Assembly: GCF_000702885.1 (NCBI RefSeq)
Contig: NZ_JNKO01000001.1
Coordinates: forward strand, 1 to 64,000
Source: Oribacterium sp. P6A1
Lineage (GTDB): Bacteria; Bacillota; Clostridia; Lachnospirales; Lachnospiraceae
DNA length: 64,000 nucleotides
Reading direction: 5' to 3'
In this document: one piece after another, positions 51,243-60,551 of the stretch
Position numbering within the stretch: the first letter of the stretch is position 1
Layout of the letters: each line of letters begins with the position of its first letter
Translations under genes and position numbers: made by a program
The notes under the pieces: model-generated
Databases searched by the model: none
What the model was told of the DNA's origin: nothing
What the model saw: only the letters and a program-made list of their open reading frames with translations

Positions 51243-53873
51243 TTAGTTCACTATGACCACCGGCGCTTCTATGCCTGTTGCAGGGGGTCTGCCGGTAGGA
51301 CCGTATTCATAGGTTTCTGCCGCCTGAGTCTCTGCCGTGGTTTCGGTAATGGTTGGAAATACAAACTGAGGTATCTGAACTGCCTGATAATCGGAATAGC
51401 TGTATCCGCTGTCATCAGTTCCTCTGTCTTCTCCCTCGGGTATCTTTATTCCGCCCCAGCTGTAGTGAAGTTCACACTTGTCTTTAGGCACCGTACCCTC
51501 TGCGAAGTACTCTGTAATCACGGCACTTCCGCGGTGATCGTGGTAGCATCCTCCGGAAGGCAGCTTCCCTGACTTGCGGCATACTTTTTCTGTGACTATT
51601 CCTGTCGGCTCGTCAAAACCGATATCCGGGAGTCCCTCGTGAACCCTTTGCATTATTTTTCTCCATATGTCCTTATGGAAACCGGAACCGCCGTTGTATT
51701 CACCGCTGGCATTGTCGATAAGAGGCTGGTTTTCGTCGCAGCCGCCCCAAACGCCTGCAGTATAATATGGAGAGAAACCTACGAACCATATGTCCACATC
51801 CTTGGTGGTTGTTCCGGATTTACCCGCAAGACTCATACCGTCAAAATGTGCTCTTGTGGAAGTAGAGTTTACACTGAGACCGGATGCAAATGCCCTGTTG
51901 GGAAGCATGGACTGGCTCATGGCATCAGTAAGAAGAAAGGCTGTGGTTTCTTTCATGGCCTGTCTCGGTTTATCCAAAGTTGTGTCAATGATTACATTTC
52001 CGTCCTGGTCCACTATTTTTGTGAAAAACTTTGCTTTATTAAAGGTTCCGTTGTTTGCAATGGTTGCAAATGCCTGCGTAAGTTCAAGATTGGTTACGCC
52101 GTTTGTAAGACCTCCCAGGGCAAGAGCGGGGTTCTCGTCTTCATCAACAAGAGATGTGATTCCGAGATTTTCCGCATACATGCGGCCCTTATGGGGATCC
52201 AGCTGTTCCATGAGACATCTTACAGCGATTATATTTAGGGAGTAAATGATACCGTCTCTTATGGTCTGATATCCAAGATATCCCTTGCTGTACCAGTTCT
52301 TGAAGGTCTTTTCTCCTATAGTATAGCTTCCGTCATAATAGCTGGAAGCAAGAGTGGCACCGTAAAGATCTATGGCAGGTGCAAAGCTTGAAATGACCTT
52401 GAAGGTTGAACCGGGCTGTCTCAGTGTGTTTGTGGCACGGTTCAGTGAACGTGAGAAAAGCTTCTCTCCTCTTCCGCCGCTGATGGCCTTGACCTGACCG
52501 GTGTACTGATCCATGAGAACGAAGGATACCTGAGGCTCAAGTGTTGCAAAATACTTTTCTCCAAGTATCACATCCGTATCAGTAAGTAGTTCGGACTTAT
52601 ACTCTTCAATATATGTCTTGGCAGTATCTTCTGATTTGTAAAGGCCGTTAAAGGAAATGCCCCTTACTTCTTTTATATAACGGCTCAGATCTCTTTCCGA
52701 GTAGTTGACTATGGTTCCGTCTTCATGACGTACAGTAAATCTCCAGGTTATGGAATACTTTTCAGTATCGTAATTCTCAGGATTGTTTACTTCCTCATCA
52801 ACTATGGCCTGAAGTGAAGGATCCTGTGTGGAGTAGATGGTGAGTCCACCGGAATAAAGAAGATCCGTTGCCTTCTCCTTTGAGTAATCGAAACGGCTCT
52901 GAAGCTCTTCCACAACCTGTTCCGTAAGTTCATCAACAAAGTAGGAATATGGTTCATCCACCTCTGCGGATTTCTGTGTATCAACGTCCTTTATCCTGGA
53001 GTAGACATCATCCGCCATAGCTGCATCATACTGGGCCTTTGTGATGTATTCCTGCTTCAGCATATTGGAAAGAACCTGAGCTCGACGATTGGCATTTTTC
53101 TCGGGGTGTGTGATAGGGTTCAATGCTGACGGATTCTTTGTGATAGCTGCAATAACCGCACATTCGGAAAGGGTAAGGGTATTGACTTCCTTATTAAAAT
53201 ATCTTCTTGCTGCAACCTTGACACCCAGTGTATTGGAACCGAGGTTTATGGTGTTGAGATACGCGGTTATGATATTCTGTTTTAACTCCTCTTTCGAGAT
53301 ATCCGACTGACTTTCAAGCTCCAGAGCCAGATACTGTTCCTGGAACTTTCGGACATATTTCTCAAAGGTTCCTTCATTTAAACCGCCGCCGAAGACATTG
53401 TTCTTGATAAGCTGCTGGGTTATGGTGGAACCGCCGCCGTCGGAGCTGTTATTTGAAACTACGCCTCGGGCTGCACGGAGTATGGATTTAATGTCTATAC
53501 CGTTGTGTTCCCAGAAACGTTCGTCCTCTATGGCTACGAAAGCATTGATGAGGTCCGTTGGAATCTGATCGTAAGTTACTCTTTCTCTGTTTGAGCCCGC
53601 CTGTACGAGGGTTGCAGTGACATTGCCCTCGGTATCAAGTACTTTTGAAGCATAGGCTGTAGGACCTATATGAATTGATTTTATGTTTGGAGCGGAATCC
53701 AGGATTCCCTGAAACATACCATATCCCAAAGCTGCTGCGAGTATGCCTCCCGACAGAGCTCCCAGGATCAGAGCCATCTGAAAAAAATAAGATATGCGGC
53801 GTCCGACCTTTCCTTTGGTATCGTCCAAAGCATAAAGGGTTTTATCTATATTGTATTTCGTGTATTTTGTCAT
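51243..53873 (-). CDS. Class A penicillin-binding protein (transglycosylase/transpeptidase)
   Basis: An 876-residue bifunctional peptidoglycan synthase. There is one membrane segment at about residues 30-52. The transglycosylase domain has EDERFWEHNGID and GGSTITQQLIKN. The transpeptidase domain has the active serine in RQPGSTFK, SLN in YSLNIIAV, and KSGTT. The C-terminus is a short Thr/Pro/Gly-rich tail outside the cell. It is of PBP1A type. It is transcribed toward yigZ. Confidence 0.94.
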   Translation of the reverse strand: MTKYTKYNIDKTLYALDDTKGKVGRRISYFFQMALILGALSGGILAAALGYGMFQGILDSAPNIKSIHIGPTAYASKVLDTEGNVTATLVQAGSNRERVTYDQIPTDLINAFVAIEDERFWEHNGIDIKSILRAARGVVSNNSSDGGGSTITQQLIKNNVFGGGLNEGTFEKYVRKFQEQYLALELESQSDISKEELKQNIITAYLNTINLGSNTLGVKVAARRYFNKEVNTLTLSECAVIAAITKNPSALNPITHPEKNANRRAQVLSNMLKQEYITKAQYDAAMADDVYSRIKDVDTQKSAEVDEPYSYFVDELTEQVVEELQSRFDYSKEKATDLLYSGGLTIYSTQDPSLQAIVDEEVNNPENYDTEKYSITWRFTVRHEDGTIVNYSERDLSRYIKEVRGISFNGLYKSEDTAKTYIEEYKSELLTDTDVILGEKYFATLEPQVSFVLMDQYTGQVKAISGGRGEKLFSRSLNRATNTLRQPGSTFKVISSFAPAIDLYGATLASSYYDGSYTIGEKTFKNWYSKGYLGYQTIRDGIIYSLNIIAVRCLMEQLDPHKGRMYAENLGITSLVDEDENPALALGGLTNGVTNLELTQAFATIANNGTFNKAKFFTKIVDQDGNVIIDTTLDKPRQAMKETTAFLLTDAMSQSMLPNRAFASGLSVNSTSTRAHFDGMSLAGKSGTTTKDVDIWFVGFSPYYTAGVWGGCDENQPLIDNASGEYNGGSGFHKDIWRKIMQRVHEGLPDIGFDEPTGIVTEKVCRKSGKLPSGGCYHDHRGSAVITEYFAEGTVPKDKCELHYSWGGIKIPEGEDRGTDDSGYSYSDYQAVQIPQFVFPTITETTAETQAAETYEYGPTGRPPATGIEAPVVIVN

Positions 53874-54005
53874 TACTTCCTGCCTAAAATGGTTAATACT
53901 GTCTCCTGTTGATTATACATTTCACAGAAATTGTATGCAATGCCATCACACTTACAAAATAATGTCAGTTAATCAGGAAGGTTAGGGATTAATATACAAA
54001 AAGAA

Positions 54006-54027
54006 GAACCGGCATCCCTGCCGGCTC
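54006..54027 (-). terminator. Intrinsic terminator of the RpiB-family gene
   Basis: A nine-bp stem GAGCCGGCA with a four-base loop, then TTCTTTTT on the minus strand, 36 bases after the stop. Confidence 0.85.
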
Positions 54028-54063
54028 CCCTTTGATTAAGAAGGATACATCATGTAGAAAAGG

Positions 54064-54705
54064 TCAGTCTACAAGTGATTTAATATATGCTCCTATTTTC
54101 TCATCCTTGCAGTTTGCAAAGAATAACTCCTTGAAGTGCTCACCCTTGAAAGCGCCCTTTACAAGCTCAGGATCAAGCTCCTTGAGAACCTCTACAAGAT
54201 CCTGTTTAAGAGTATGTCTGCGTACCTCGTCGAGAATCTTCTTGTTTCTCTGCTCAGGCTCACGTCTCTCTGGCGGATATCCGCCGCCGAATGGCTGTGA
54301 AAAGAGCTTCTCGAAGATGTATACGAGGTTAAGGTCTCCGCCCCATCCGAACTTCAGTGCGAAAGGAAGTGCTACTGCATTACCATCGTTGATCTGTGCA
54401 AATGTGAAAGCATCAAGAGGATCCTCGATATGTCCGCAGATAACACCCGGGAATGAGTTGAGAGCAAGCATTGCGCCCTCACCTGTTCCGCAGCCTGTTA
54501 CAACGAAGTCTGCAGCACCGCTGTTCAGGAGAACGGCTGCCAGAATACCGTTCTGAACGTATGTGAGCTGTGCTTCATCCTCAGCGCTGTACATACCGTA
54601 ATTGTCTACGGTATAGCCCTTCTCGTCTGCAACCTTCTTGAGAGAACCGTAGATCATGGCATTCTTCGCTGCCTGAGAGTTCTCATTGATTAAAGCTATT
54701 CTCAT
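54064..54705 (-). CDS. RpiB/LacA/LacB family sugar-phosphate isomerase
   Basis: A 213-residue protein. The RpiB fold is shown by MRIALINENSQAAKN, the active-site-like VVTGCGTGEGAML and the VICGHIEDPLDAFTFAQIND region. It is longer than typical RpiB (about 150) because of a C-terminal helical extension with FGGGYPPERREPEQR, as in a known subgroup of unknown substrate. Ribose-5-phosphate isomerase activity is possible but not shown. Confidence 0.85.
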   Translation of the reverse strand: MRIALINENSQAAKNAMIYGSLKKVADEKGYTVDNYGMYSAEDEAQLTYVQNGILAAVLLNSGAADFVVTGCGTGEGAMLALNSFPGVICGHIEDPLDAFTFAQINDGNAVALPFALKFGWGGDLNLVYIFEKLFSQPFGGGYPPERREPEQRNKKILDEVRRHTLKQDLVEVLKELDPELVKGAFKGEHFKELFFANCKDEKIGAYIKSLVD

Positions 54706-54820
54706 GATTCATATATCTCCTTGTTTATTTGGTTAACCGATTTACTAATTAGTATTTTAGATGATAAGTCGGACAAATACAAGAGGAGTTTTGTGAAAAT
54801 GTACAGATTGTAATACAAAA

Positions 54821-54862
54821 ACAGTTCAGTCCATAAACCAAATTAATTATCGATTGAACTGT
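54821..54862 (-). terminator. Intrinsic terminator of the suf operon
   Basis: ACAGTTCA pairs with TGAACTGT around a long loop, then TTTTTG on the minus strand, 15 bases after sufU. Confidence 0.6.
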
Positions 54863-54876
54863 TTTTATAAAAGAGT

Positions 54877-55344
54877 TTATTGTTCGAATTTCCCGTCGTA
54901 TTTATCGATTTTTCCTTCATCTGCATCTTTGAAGATCTGGCCCATGGTATGCCAGCCGAGGACAGCACACTTGACTCTTGCAGGCATGTGATGTATATCC
55001 TCAAGAATCCCCGCCTCCTCAAGTTCTTCCTTTTCTTCCGGGGTTATGGTGTCCTTTATCATCCTTAGGAAAATATCTGAAAGTCTCAGAGCCTCTTCCC
55101 TGGATTTTCCGATGATAAGATCGCACATCATGTCGGCGCTGGCCTGGGAAATGGCACAGCCGTCACCGAAAAAGGATGCCTCCTCAATGGTGTTCTGATC
55201 ATTTACTTTTATATAGAGTACAACGTCATCACCACAGCTTGGATTTACGCCTTCAAGAGAAAAGGTGGCATCCTCCATTTTGTACTTGTGGGTGGGATGA
55301 ATATTGTGATCTGTTAATATTTCATTGTAAAACGTATTTGCCAT
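54877..55344 (-). CDS. sufU: SufU-type sulfur transfer/iron-sulfur assembly protein
   Basis: A 155-residue NifU-like protein. It carries the three zinc/sulfur-accepting cysteines in VNPSCGDDV, GDGCAISQAS and RVKCAVLGW. In Firmicutes it takes persulfide from SufS. The start at 55342-55344 was chosen because TTGGAGG precedes it; the upstream in-frame TTG overlaps that site. It is the last gene of the operon and is preceded by the hairpin element 55351-55430. Confidence 0.95.
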   Translation of the reverse strand: MANTFYNEILTDHNIHPTHKYKMEDATFSLEGVNPSCGDDVVLYIKVNDQNTIEEASFFGDGCAISQASADMMCDLIIGKSREEALRLSDIFLRMIKDTITPEEKEELEEAGILEDIHHMPARVKCAVLGWHTMGQIFKDADEGKIDKYDGKFEQ

Positions 55345-55350
55345 TATTAC

Positions 55351-55430
55351 CTCCAAGGGTCATGCGCAAATCGAATTTATTCGGATTTGCATATGACCCG
55401 CTCATAAGCCGGGAAGTCTACTTCCCGGCT
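55351..55430 (-). promoter_or_regulatory. Two-hairpin element in front of sufU
   Basis: On the minus strand a perfect 11-bp hairpin (AGCCGGGAAGT, 55407-55430) is followed by a long stem GGGTCAT...ATGACCC (55357-55399), then TTGGAGG and the sufU start. A 16-bp sequence including this GGAGG (55347-55362) is repeated exactly at 55431-55446 upstream. The element resembles the one before sufD. Confidence 0.6.
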
Positions 55431-55449
55431 TTACCTCCAAGGGTCAGGT

Positions 55450-56694
55450 TCAGTCATTATATCCCATTTCCGTTCTTATCTTCTTCAGGGCATCCAGGAA
55501 TTTATATACATCCTCTTCTGTGTTGTAGAGACCTATGCTGGCCCTTACGGTGCTCGGTGTGTGACAGAACTTCATAAGAGGCTGGGCGCAGTGATGTCCT
55601 GCGCGAATGTCTACATTATGCTCATCAAAGATAGCTGCAATATCATGAGGATGTACTCCGTCTATTGTAAAAGTGACTATGCCGTGATGATCTTCAGGAT
55701 CCTTCTTTCCCAGAATGTGTATATAGGGAAGCTTCTTCATCTCGTCCATCATGAGACGTGTAAGATGAAGCTCTCGTTCTTCGATTCTTTCAAATCCTAT
55801 GGAGCTTACATATTTAAGGGCTGCACTGAGACCCACAGCGCCGCCGTCATTGACAGTACCAGCCTCAAACTTGTGGGGAAGCTCATTCCATGTGGCACCC
55901 TCTGTTGTTACGTATTCTATCATTTCTCCGCCGAAAAGGAAGGGAGGCATCTTTTCCAGCAATGCCTTTTTTCCGTACAAAACGCCGATTCCCATAGGGG
56001 CATAGATCTTGTGACCAGAGAAGGACAGAAAATCCACGTCAAGGTCCTGTACATCCACCTTTGTATGAGGTATGGACTGAGCACCGTCCAGTGAAAATAC
56101 TGCTCCGTTTTCGTGGGCGATACGTGCAAATGTCTTTACATCATTTTTTACACCCAGAACATTGGAAATGTGAGTCATGCTTACAAGTTTGACATTTGGA
56201 TTCATATAGGAGCGGAACATTTCTTCGGTTATGCTTCCGTCAGGTTCCGGCATGATGTATGTGAGTTTTGCTCCTTTTTCCATACAGAGCTGCTGCCAGG
56301 GAATCATGTTGCTGTGATGCTCCATGATGGTTATAACCACTTCGTCCCCTTCCTTTATAAAAGCTCTTCCATAGGTGTAAGCCACGAGATTAAGACTTTC
56401 TGTTGCATTTCTGGTGAAGATTATTTCCTCTGTGGATGCAGCATTTATGAAGGAACGGACGGTCTCTCTGGCCTCCTCATAGGCTTCTGTTGCTGCAAGA
56501 CTTAATTTATAAAGGCCTCTCATGGGGTTTGCGTTCATGGTCCTGTAATATCTGTCTACTGCTTCAAGAACGCACTTCGGTTTCTGGGTGGTGGCACCGT
56601 TATCGAGATATGTGAAGCTTCCGTCAAGGATGGGGAAGTCTCTCCTGATTCTCTCGTCCTCATCCTGACGGTTTTCTTTTGTTATTTCGGGCAT
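55450..56694 (-). CDS. sufS: Cysteine desulfurase
   Basis: A 414-residue PLP enzyme that takes sulfur from cysteine as a persulfide. The PLP lysine is in DFLSFSGHKIYAPMG and the active cysteine in RAGHHCAQPLM. NATESLNLVAY and QSIPHTKVDVQDLDVDF are normal. It transfers sulfur to SufU. Its position after sufD is the standard order. Confidence 0.96.
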   Translation of the reverse strand: MPEITKENRQDEDERIRRDFPILDGSFTYLDNGATTQKPKCVLEAVDRYYRTMNANPMRGLYKLSLAATEAYEEARETVRSFINAASTEEIIFTRNATESLNLVAYTYGRAFIKEGDEVVITIMEHHSNMIPWQQLCMEKGAKLTYIMPEPDGSITEEMFRSYMNPNVKLVSMTHISNVLGVKNDVKTFARIAHENGAVFSLDGAQSIPHTKVDVQDLDVDFLSFSGHKIYAPMGIGVLYGKKALLEKMPPFLFGGEMIEYVTTEGATWNELPHKFEAGTVNDGGAVGLSAALKYVSSIGFERIEERELHLTRLMMDEMKKLPYIHILGKKDPEDHHGIVTFTIDGVHPHDIAAIFDEHNVDIRAGHHCAQPLMKFCHTPSTVRASIGLYNTEEDVYKFLDALKKIRTEMGYND

Positions 56695-56773
56695 AAAACT
56701 TTACTCCTTTATAGACTCGGTTCATTTCTGTTCAGTCTGAAATATCTTATGATAGACTTAAGGACTCGCCGGA

Positions 56774-57835
56774 TCACCTGTTTTCTTCAAGATATTTCGA
56801 AATGAGGCTCTTTGTTTCTTCATCCGGGATTTTTGAGACAACGGAATCTATCCTTGCCTTAGCCATCATTTCGTATACTTCTTCCCTGTTCATACCTCTT
56901 GATTCCATGTAGAAAAGGAGGTCTTCATTGAGACTTCCGATGGTGGCACCGTGATTTCCTTCTACATCGTCTTCGTCGCACAGGATAACGGGAATGGTCT
57001 GGTTAATAACTTCGTCATCCATGAGAAGAACATCTTCAAGCTCATTTCCCACAGCTCCCTTTGCACCTTTCCGGAGATCAATGGTGCCTCTGAAAAGCTT
57101 GAAAGCTTCGCCTCTCAATACACCGTTTACCTTTATATCACATACACTTTTCTTTCCGATGTGGTTTGCAATATAGTTCATATCAAGGTGATCCCGGTTC
57201 TTAAGAAGATAAGCAATATCAGTCTTTAGACTGCTGCCCTTTCCCGAAAGATCTGTACGTGATCCCTTATAAGTCTCCTTGCCGGAAAGCACAAGCTGCA
57301 TCTCCTCAAAGGAGCCATTGTCATCGGCTCTTGAAGCTATATCGTTGAAGAACCTGAATCCATTCCCCAGTCTCTGAATCTGAACAAGAAGTACTTTTGC
57401 ATTCTTTCCGATACGGACCTTGGTCTGCAAAGCAGCAAAACCGTTTGCTTCTTTTTCTGATGAAAAATCCATGATTACAGTCACGTCGCTGTCCGGTGCT
57501 GCATCTATGTAAACTGCATTTACAGAGTTTGCATCACAAGTGTAATTAAAGTCAATCTTTACGGGAGAGCTTACTTTCTGCCCATTTCCCAAAGATATCT
57601 TAAGTACATCTGCACCTGACTTTTGTACCAGACTATCCATGTCATAGCCCATTCCGCCGGGAATATCCATGATTTCATCATAGGCTGCAGCCGAAACCGA
57701 AACTTCAGAACTCCTTGTTACAAAAGGGTTTCCTTCTGTTAATTCAGCCGGAACCTTCACCGGGGCATCATTCATCTTAAGCCAGTTATAAGTCGGTGCA
57801 GGCATGGCATTTATCAATAATGTATTATTTTCCAT
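56774..57835 (-). CDS. sufD: Iron-sulfur assembly scaffold protein SufD
   Basis: A 353-residue protein with the SufB/SufD C-terminal core (KSVCDIKVNGVLRGEAFKLFRGTIDLRKGAKG, EGNHGATIGSLNEDLLFYMESRGM). It works with SufB and SufC as the scaffold. The N-terminus is shorter and divergent, as usual. TGGAGG lies before the ATG, following the hairpin element 57842-57917. Confidence 0.93.
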   Translation of the reverse strand: MENNTLLINAMPAPTYNWLKMNDAPVKVPAELTEGNPFVTRSSEVSVSAAAYDEIMDIPGGMGYDMDSLVQKSGADVLKISLGNGQKVSSPVKIDFNYTCDANSVNAVYIDAAPDSDVTVIMDFSSEKEANGFAALQTKVRIGKNAKVLLVQIQRLGNGFRFFNDIASRADDNGSFEEMQLVLSGKETYKGSRTDLSGKGSSLKTDIAYLLKNRDHLDMNYIANHIGKKSVCDIKVNGVLRGEAFKLFRGTIDLRKGAKGAVGNELEDVLLMDDEVINQTIPVILCDEDDVEGNHGATIGSLNEDLLFYMESRGMNREEVYEMMAKARIDSVVSKIPDEETKSLISKYLEENR

Positions 57836-57841
57836 ATTTCC

Positions 57842-57917
57842 TCCAGGATCAGGAATGTACCGGATTTGTCCGGACTCACCTCTGACCCGCCAATTTAGTT
57901 TGAAAGCTTACTTTCAA
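57842..57917 (-). promoter_or_regulatory. Two-hairpin element in front of sufD
   Basis: On the minus strand TTGAAAG/CTTTCAA (57900-57917) is followed by a stem GGGTCAG/CTGATCC (57846-57888) that encloses CCGGA/TCCGG. TGGAGG and the sufD start follow. The order and the shared GCGGGTCA match the element in front of sufU. Confidence 0.5.
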
Positions 57918-57930
57918 TCCCTGATATCCA

Positions 57931-59349
57931 TTAACCTATTGCTCCGACCATCTCAAGACGGATCAGATTGTTCATTTCTACTGCATATTCCAGCGGCAGC
58001 TCCTTGGATACAGAATCCGCAAAGCCTGATACTATAAGGGCCCTTGCCTCTTCCTCTGAAATACCTCGTGACATGAGATAGAAAACCGCATCATCGGATA
58101 TTCTTCCGATCTTTGCCTCGTGTCCCACGTCCGCCTGCTGTGTTCGTACATCCATGGCCGGTATGGTATCGGATCTTGAAATATCGTCAAGCATCAGTGA
58201 CTGGCAGGATACAGAGTTCTTTGCATTCTTTGCCTTATTGTTAATGACTACGGATGAACGGTATGTGCTTGCTCCGCCGTCCTTGCTTATGGAACGGGTG
58301 CTGATGTAGGAGCTTGTATCCGGACCCATGTGAACCACCTTTGCTCCGGTATCGAGATTCTGTCCTTTTCCTGCAAATGTCACGCCCGTAAAATCCATGT
58401 GGGAATGTGCGCCCTTAAGTATGGTCATGGGGTAAAGGTAGGAAACGTGAGAACCAAATGAACCGGATACCCACTCCATGTTTCCTCCTTCTTCCACTAT
58501 GGCACGCTTTGTATTCAGGTTGTACATGTTCTTTGACCAGTTCTCGATAGTCGAGTATCGGAGCTTTGCATTTTTGCCTACGAAAAGCTCTACGCAGCCT
58601 GCGTGTAAGTTTGCGATATTGTACTTAGGCGCTGAGCAGCCTTCGATAAAATGAAGGTTTGCGCCTTCATCCACTATGATGAGGGTGTGCTCGAACTGCC
58701 CCGCTCCGGGAGCATTTAAACGGAAGTATGACTGGAGAGGTATCTCCACAGTAACTCCCTTGGGAACATATACGAAGGAACCGCCTGACCATACAGCACC
58801 GTGGAGTGCCGCGAATTTATGATCTGTTGGAGGCACCAGATGCATGAAATGATCCTTTATCATATCGGCATAGGGGCCGTGAAGAGCGGATTCAATATCG
58901 GTATATACCACGCCCTTGTCTGCAACTTCCTTCTGAAGATTATGATAAACAAGTTCGGAATCGTACTGGGCACCTACTCCCGCAAGGGACGCACGCTCAG
59001 CCTGAGGGATTCCAAGTTTTTCAAAGGTGTTCTTGATGTCTTCCGGAACCTCTTCCCAATCTGCGGTCATTTTTGTCTTCGGTTTTACATAGGTCACGAT
59101 GTTATTCATATCGAGACCTTCGATACTGGGACCCCACTGAGGGATCTCCTTCTCATTGTATATTTCAAGGGATCTTAAGCGGAAATCACGCATCCACTGA
59201 GGATCTCCTTTTTTATCTGATATTTCCTCTACTATTTCTCTGGTGAGACCTTCCTGTATTTTGTAAAAGTCCTGATCCTTTTCTTCGTAGCGGAAATCAT
59301 ACATTGAACGGTCAATGTCATTGACCTCTGCTCTTTCCTTCTTGGCCAT
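57931..59349 (-). CDS. sufB: Iron-sulfur assembly scaffold protein SufB
   Basis: A 472-residue scaffold subunit that assembles clusters with SufC and SufD. Recognisable parts are GVGAQYDSE, VPKGVTVEIPLQSYFRLN, the HFIEGCSAPKY region with a cluster-related cysteine, and SRGISEEEARALIVSGF near the end. It follows sufC by 101 bases. Confidence 0.96.
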   Translation of the reverse strand: MAKKERAEVNDIDRSMYDFRYEEKDQDFYKIQEGLTREIVEEISDKKGDPQWMRDFRLRSLEIYNEKEIPQWGPSIEGLDMNNIVTYVKPKTKMTADWEEVPEDIKNTFEKLGIPQAERASLAGVGAQYDSELVYHNLQKEVADKGVVYTDIESALHGPYADMIKDHFMHLVPPTDHKFAALHGAVWSGGSFVYVPKGVTVEIPLQSYFRLNAPGAGQFEHTLIIVDEGANLHFIEGCSAPKYNIANLHAGCVELFVGKNAKLRYSTIENWSKNMYNLNTKRAIVEEGGNMEWVSGSFGSHVSYLYPMTILKGAHSHMDFTGVTFAGKGQNLDTGAKVVHMGPDTSSYISTRSISKDGGASTYRSSVVINNKAKNAKNSVSCQSLMLDDISRSDTIPAMDVRTQQADVGHEAKIGRISDDAVFYLMSRGISEEEARALIVSGFADSVSKELPLEYAVEMNNLIRLEMVGAIG

Positions 59350-59450
59350 GTTGTATCCTCTGTATCCGGATAGTTATCACTATCTCTTTTTGTATCAATT
59401 ACGAAAACCCATGCTTTGTTTCATCTATTCTGTAATTACCCGGGTCTTCG

Positions 59451-60191
59451 TCACTTCAAAAATTCTTCGAAGCCTTCCTTGTTGATCTTTTCAACAAGAG
59501 AAGCATCACCCTCTGCCTGCATATTTCCGTTCACAAGTACATGTGTGTGATCCACCTTGAGAGATTCAAGGATCCTTGTGGAGTGGGTAATGATAATGAG
59601 AGCTCCGTCCATGGATTTCTGGTATTCCTCCACACCCTTTGAAACAGTACGGACAGCATCTACATCAAGACCCGAATCGGTCTCGTCCAGGATAGCAAGG
59701 GATGGCTTAAGCATAAGGAGCTGAAGTATCTCTGCCTTTTTCTTCTCTCCGCCTGAGAAGCCTACATTGAGATCACGGTCTGCATAGGAAGGATCCATAT
59801 TGAGTATCTCCATAGCTTTTCGCATTTCTTTTTTGAAATCCCAGAGACGGATATGCTGTCCTGTTCTCTGCTGAAGTGCAGATCGGATGAAGTTTCCGAG
59901 AGTGATACCAGGAACCTCAAGAGGATTCTGGAAAGAAAGGAACATACCGAGCTTTGCTCGCTTGTCAGCTGAATCAGCAGTGATGTCCTGACCGTTAAAG
60001 AATATGTTTCCTCCTGTTATTTCATACTGGGGATTACCCATGAGAGCATTGCCAAGGGTTGACTTTCCGGCTCCGTTTGGTCCCATAAGAACATGGGTCT
60101 CTCCTTTATTTACAGTAAGGCTGATTTTGTGAAGGATTTCCTTATCCTCTACATTCACAGCCAGATCTTTGACCTTAAGTAAATCTGCCAT
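59451..60191 (-). CDS. sufC: SUF system ATPase SufC
   Basis: A 246-residue ABC-type ATPase. It has Walker A MGPNGAGKSTLGNAL, the signature FSGGEKKKAEI and Walker B LAILDETDSGLDVDAV, all in the SufC form. It drives conformational change of the SufBD scaffold. It is the first gene of the sufCBDSU operon, with a consensus-like promoter at 60261-60289. Confidence 0.97.
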   Translation of the reverse strand: MADLLKVKDLAVNVEDKEILHKISLTVNKGETHVLMGPNGAGKSTLGNALMGNPQYEITGGNIFFNGQDITADSADKRAKLGMFLSFQNPLEVPGITLGNFIRSALQQRTGQHIRLWDFKKEMRKAMEILNMDPSYADRDLNVGFSGGEKKKAEILQLLMLKPSLAILDETDSGLDVDAVRTVSKGVEEYQKSMDGALIIITHSTRILESLKVDHTHVLVNGNMQAEGDASLVEKINKEGFEEFLK

Positions 60192-60260
60192 AATGATTCT
60201 CCCAAAATATATCCATTAAATTTAAAATGATTAATTGAAAAATGTCCTCCAGACATGATG

Positions 60261-60289
60261 ATTATAATTCCTAGCAAACTACTATGCAA
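60261..60289 (-). promoter_or_regulatory. Promoter of the suf operon
   Basis: TTGCAT and TATAAT on the minus strand with a 17-bp spacer, 70 bases before the sufC ATG. No operator was recognised. Confidence 0.7.
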
Positions 60290-60377
60290 TATAATCCCCA
60301 CCATTTATATAGGATTTTGCAAAAAAATACAAGTGATTTAGTAGGAATTAAGAAACATAACTAAAGATATATATAAA

Positions 60378-60416
60378 AAAAGCCTCTGACCATTAACTTA
60401 ATGGTCAAAGACTTTT
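60378..60416 (-). terminator. Intrinsic terminator of the radical SAM/rhodanese unit
   Basis: A 19-bp stem with G-U pairs (AAAAG, TTTGACCATTAA and partners) and a one-base-centred loop, followed by seven T on the minus strand. It lies 135 bases after the radical SAM stop. Confidence 0.85.
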
Positions 60417-60551
60417 AAATCATAAAATATAAAAATATGTGCTGCGCATTATTAGTAACAGTCAGAAAGGGCAGGTTCTACTGCTCCCATTCAGGATGCA
60501 GAGAAGTTCAGGCTGTATCCGCAGGCCTAAACAGTAAACCGGCTAATGGTT

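Noticed and set aside
51639-52245. Plus-strand ORFs of 199 and 151 codons
   Set aside because: They lie antisense to the transpeptidase domain of the PBP gene and have no supporting signals.
54032-54556. Plus-strand ORF of 174 codons
   Set aside because: It is antisense to the RpiB-family gene and Ser/Arg-rich, as expected of a shadow frame.
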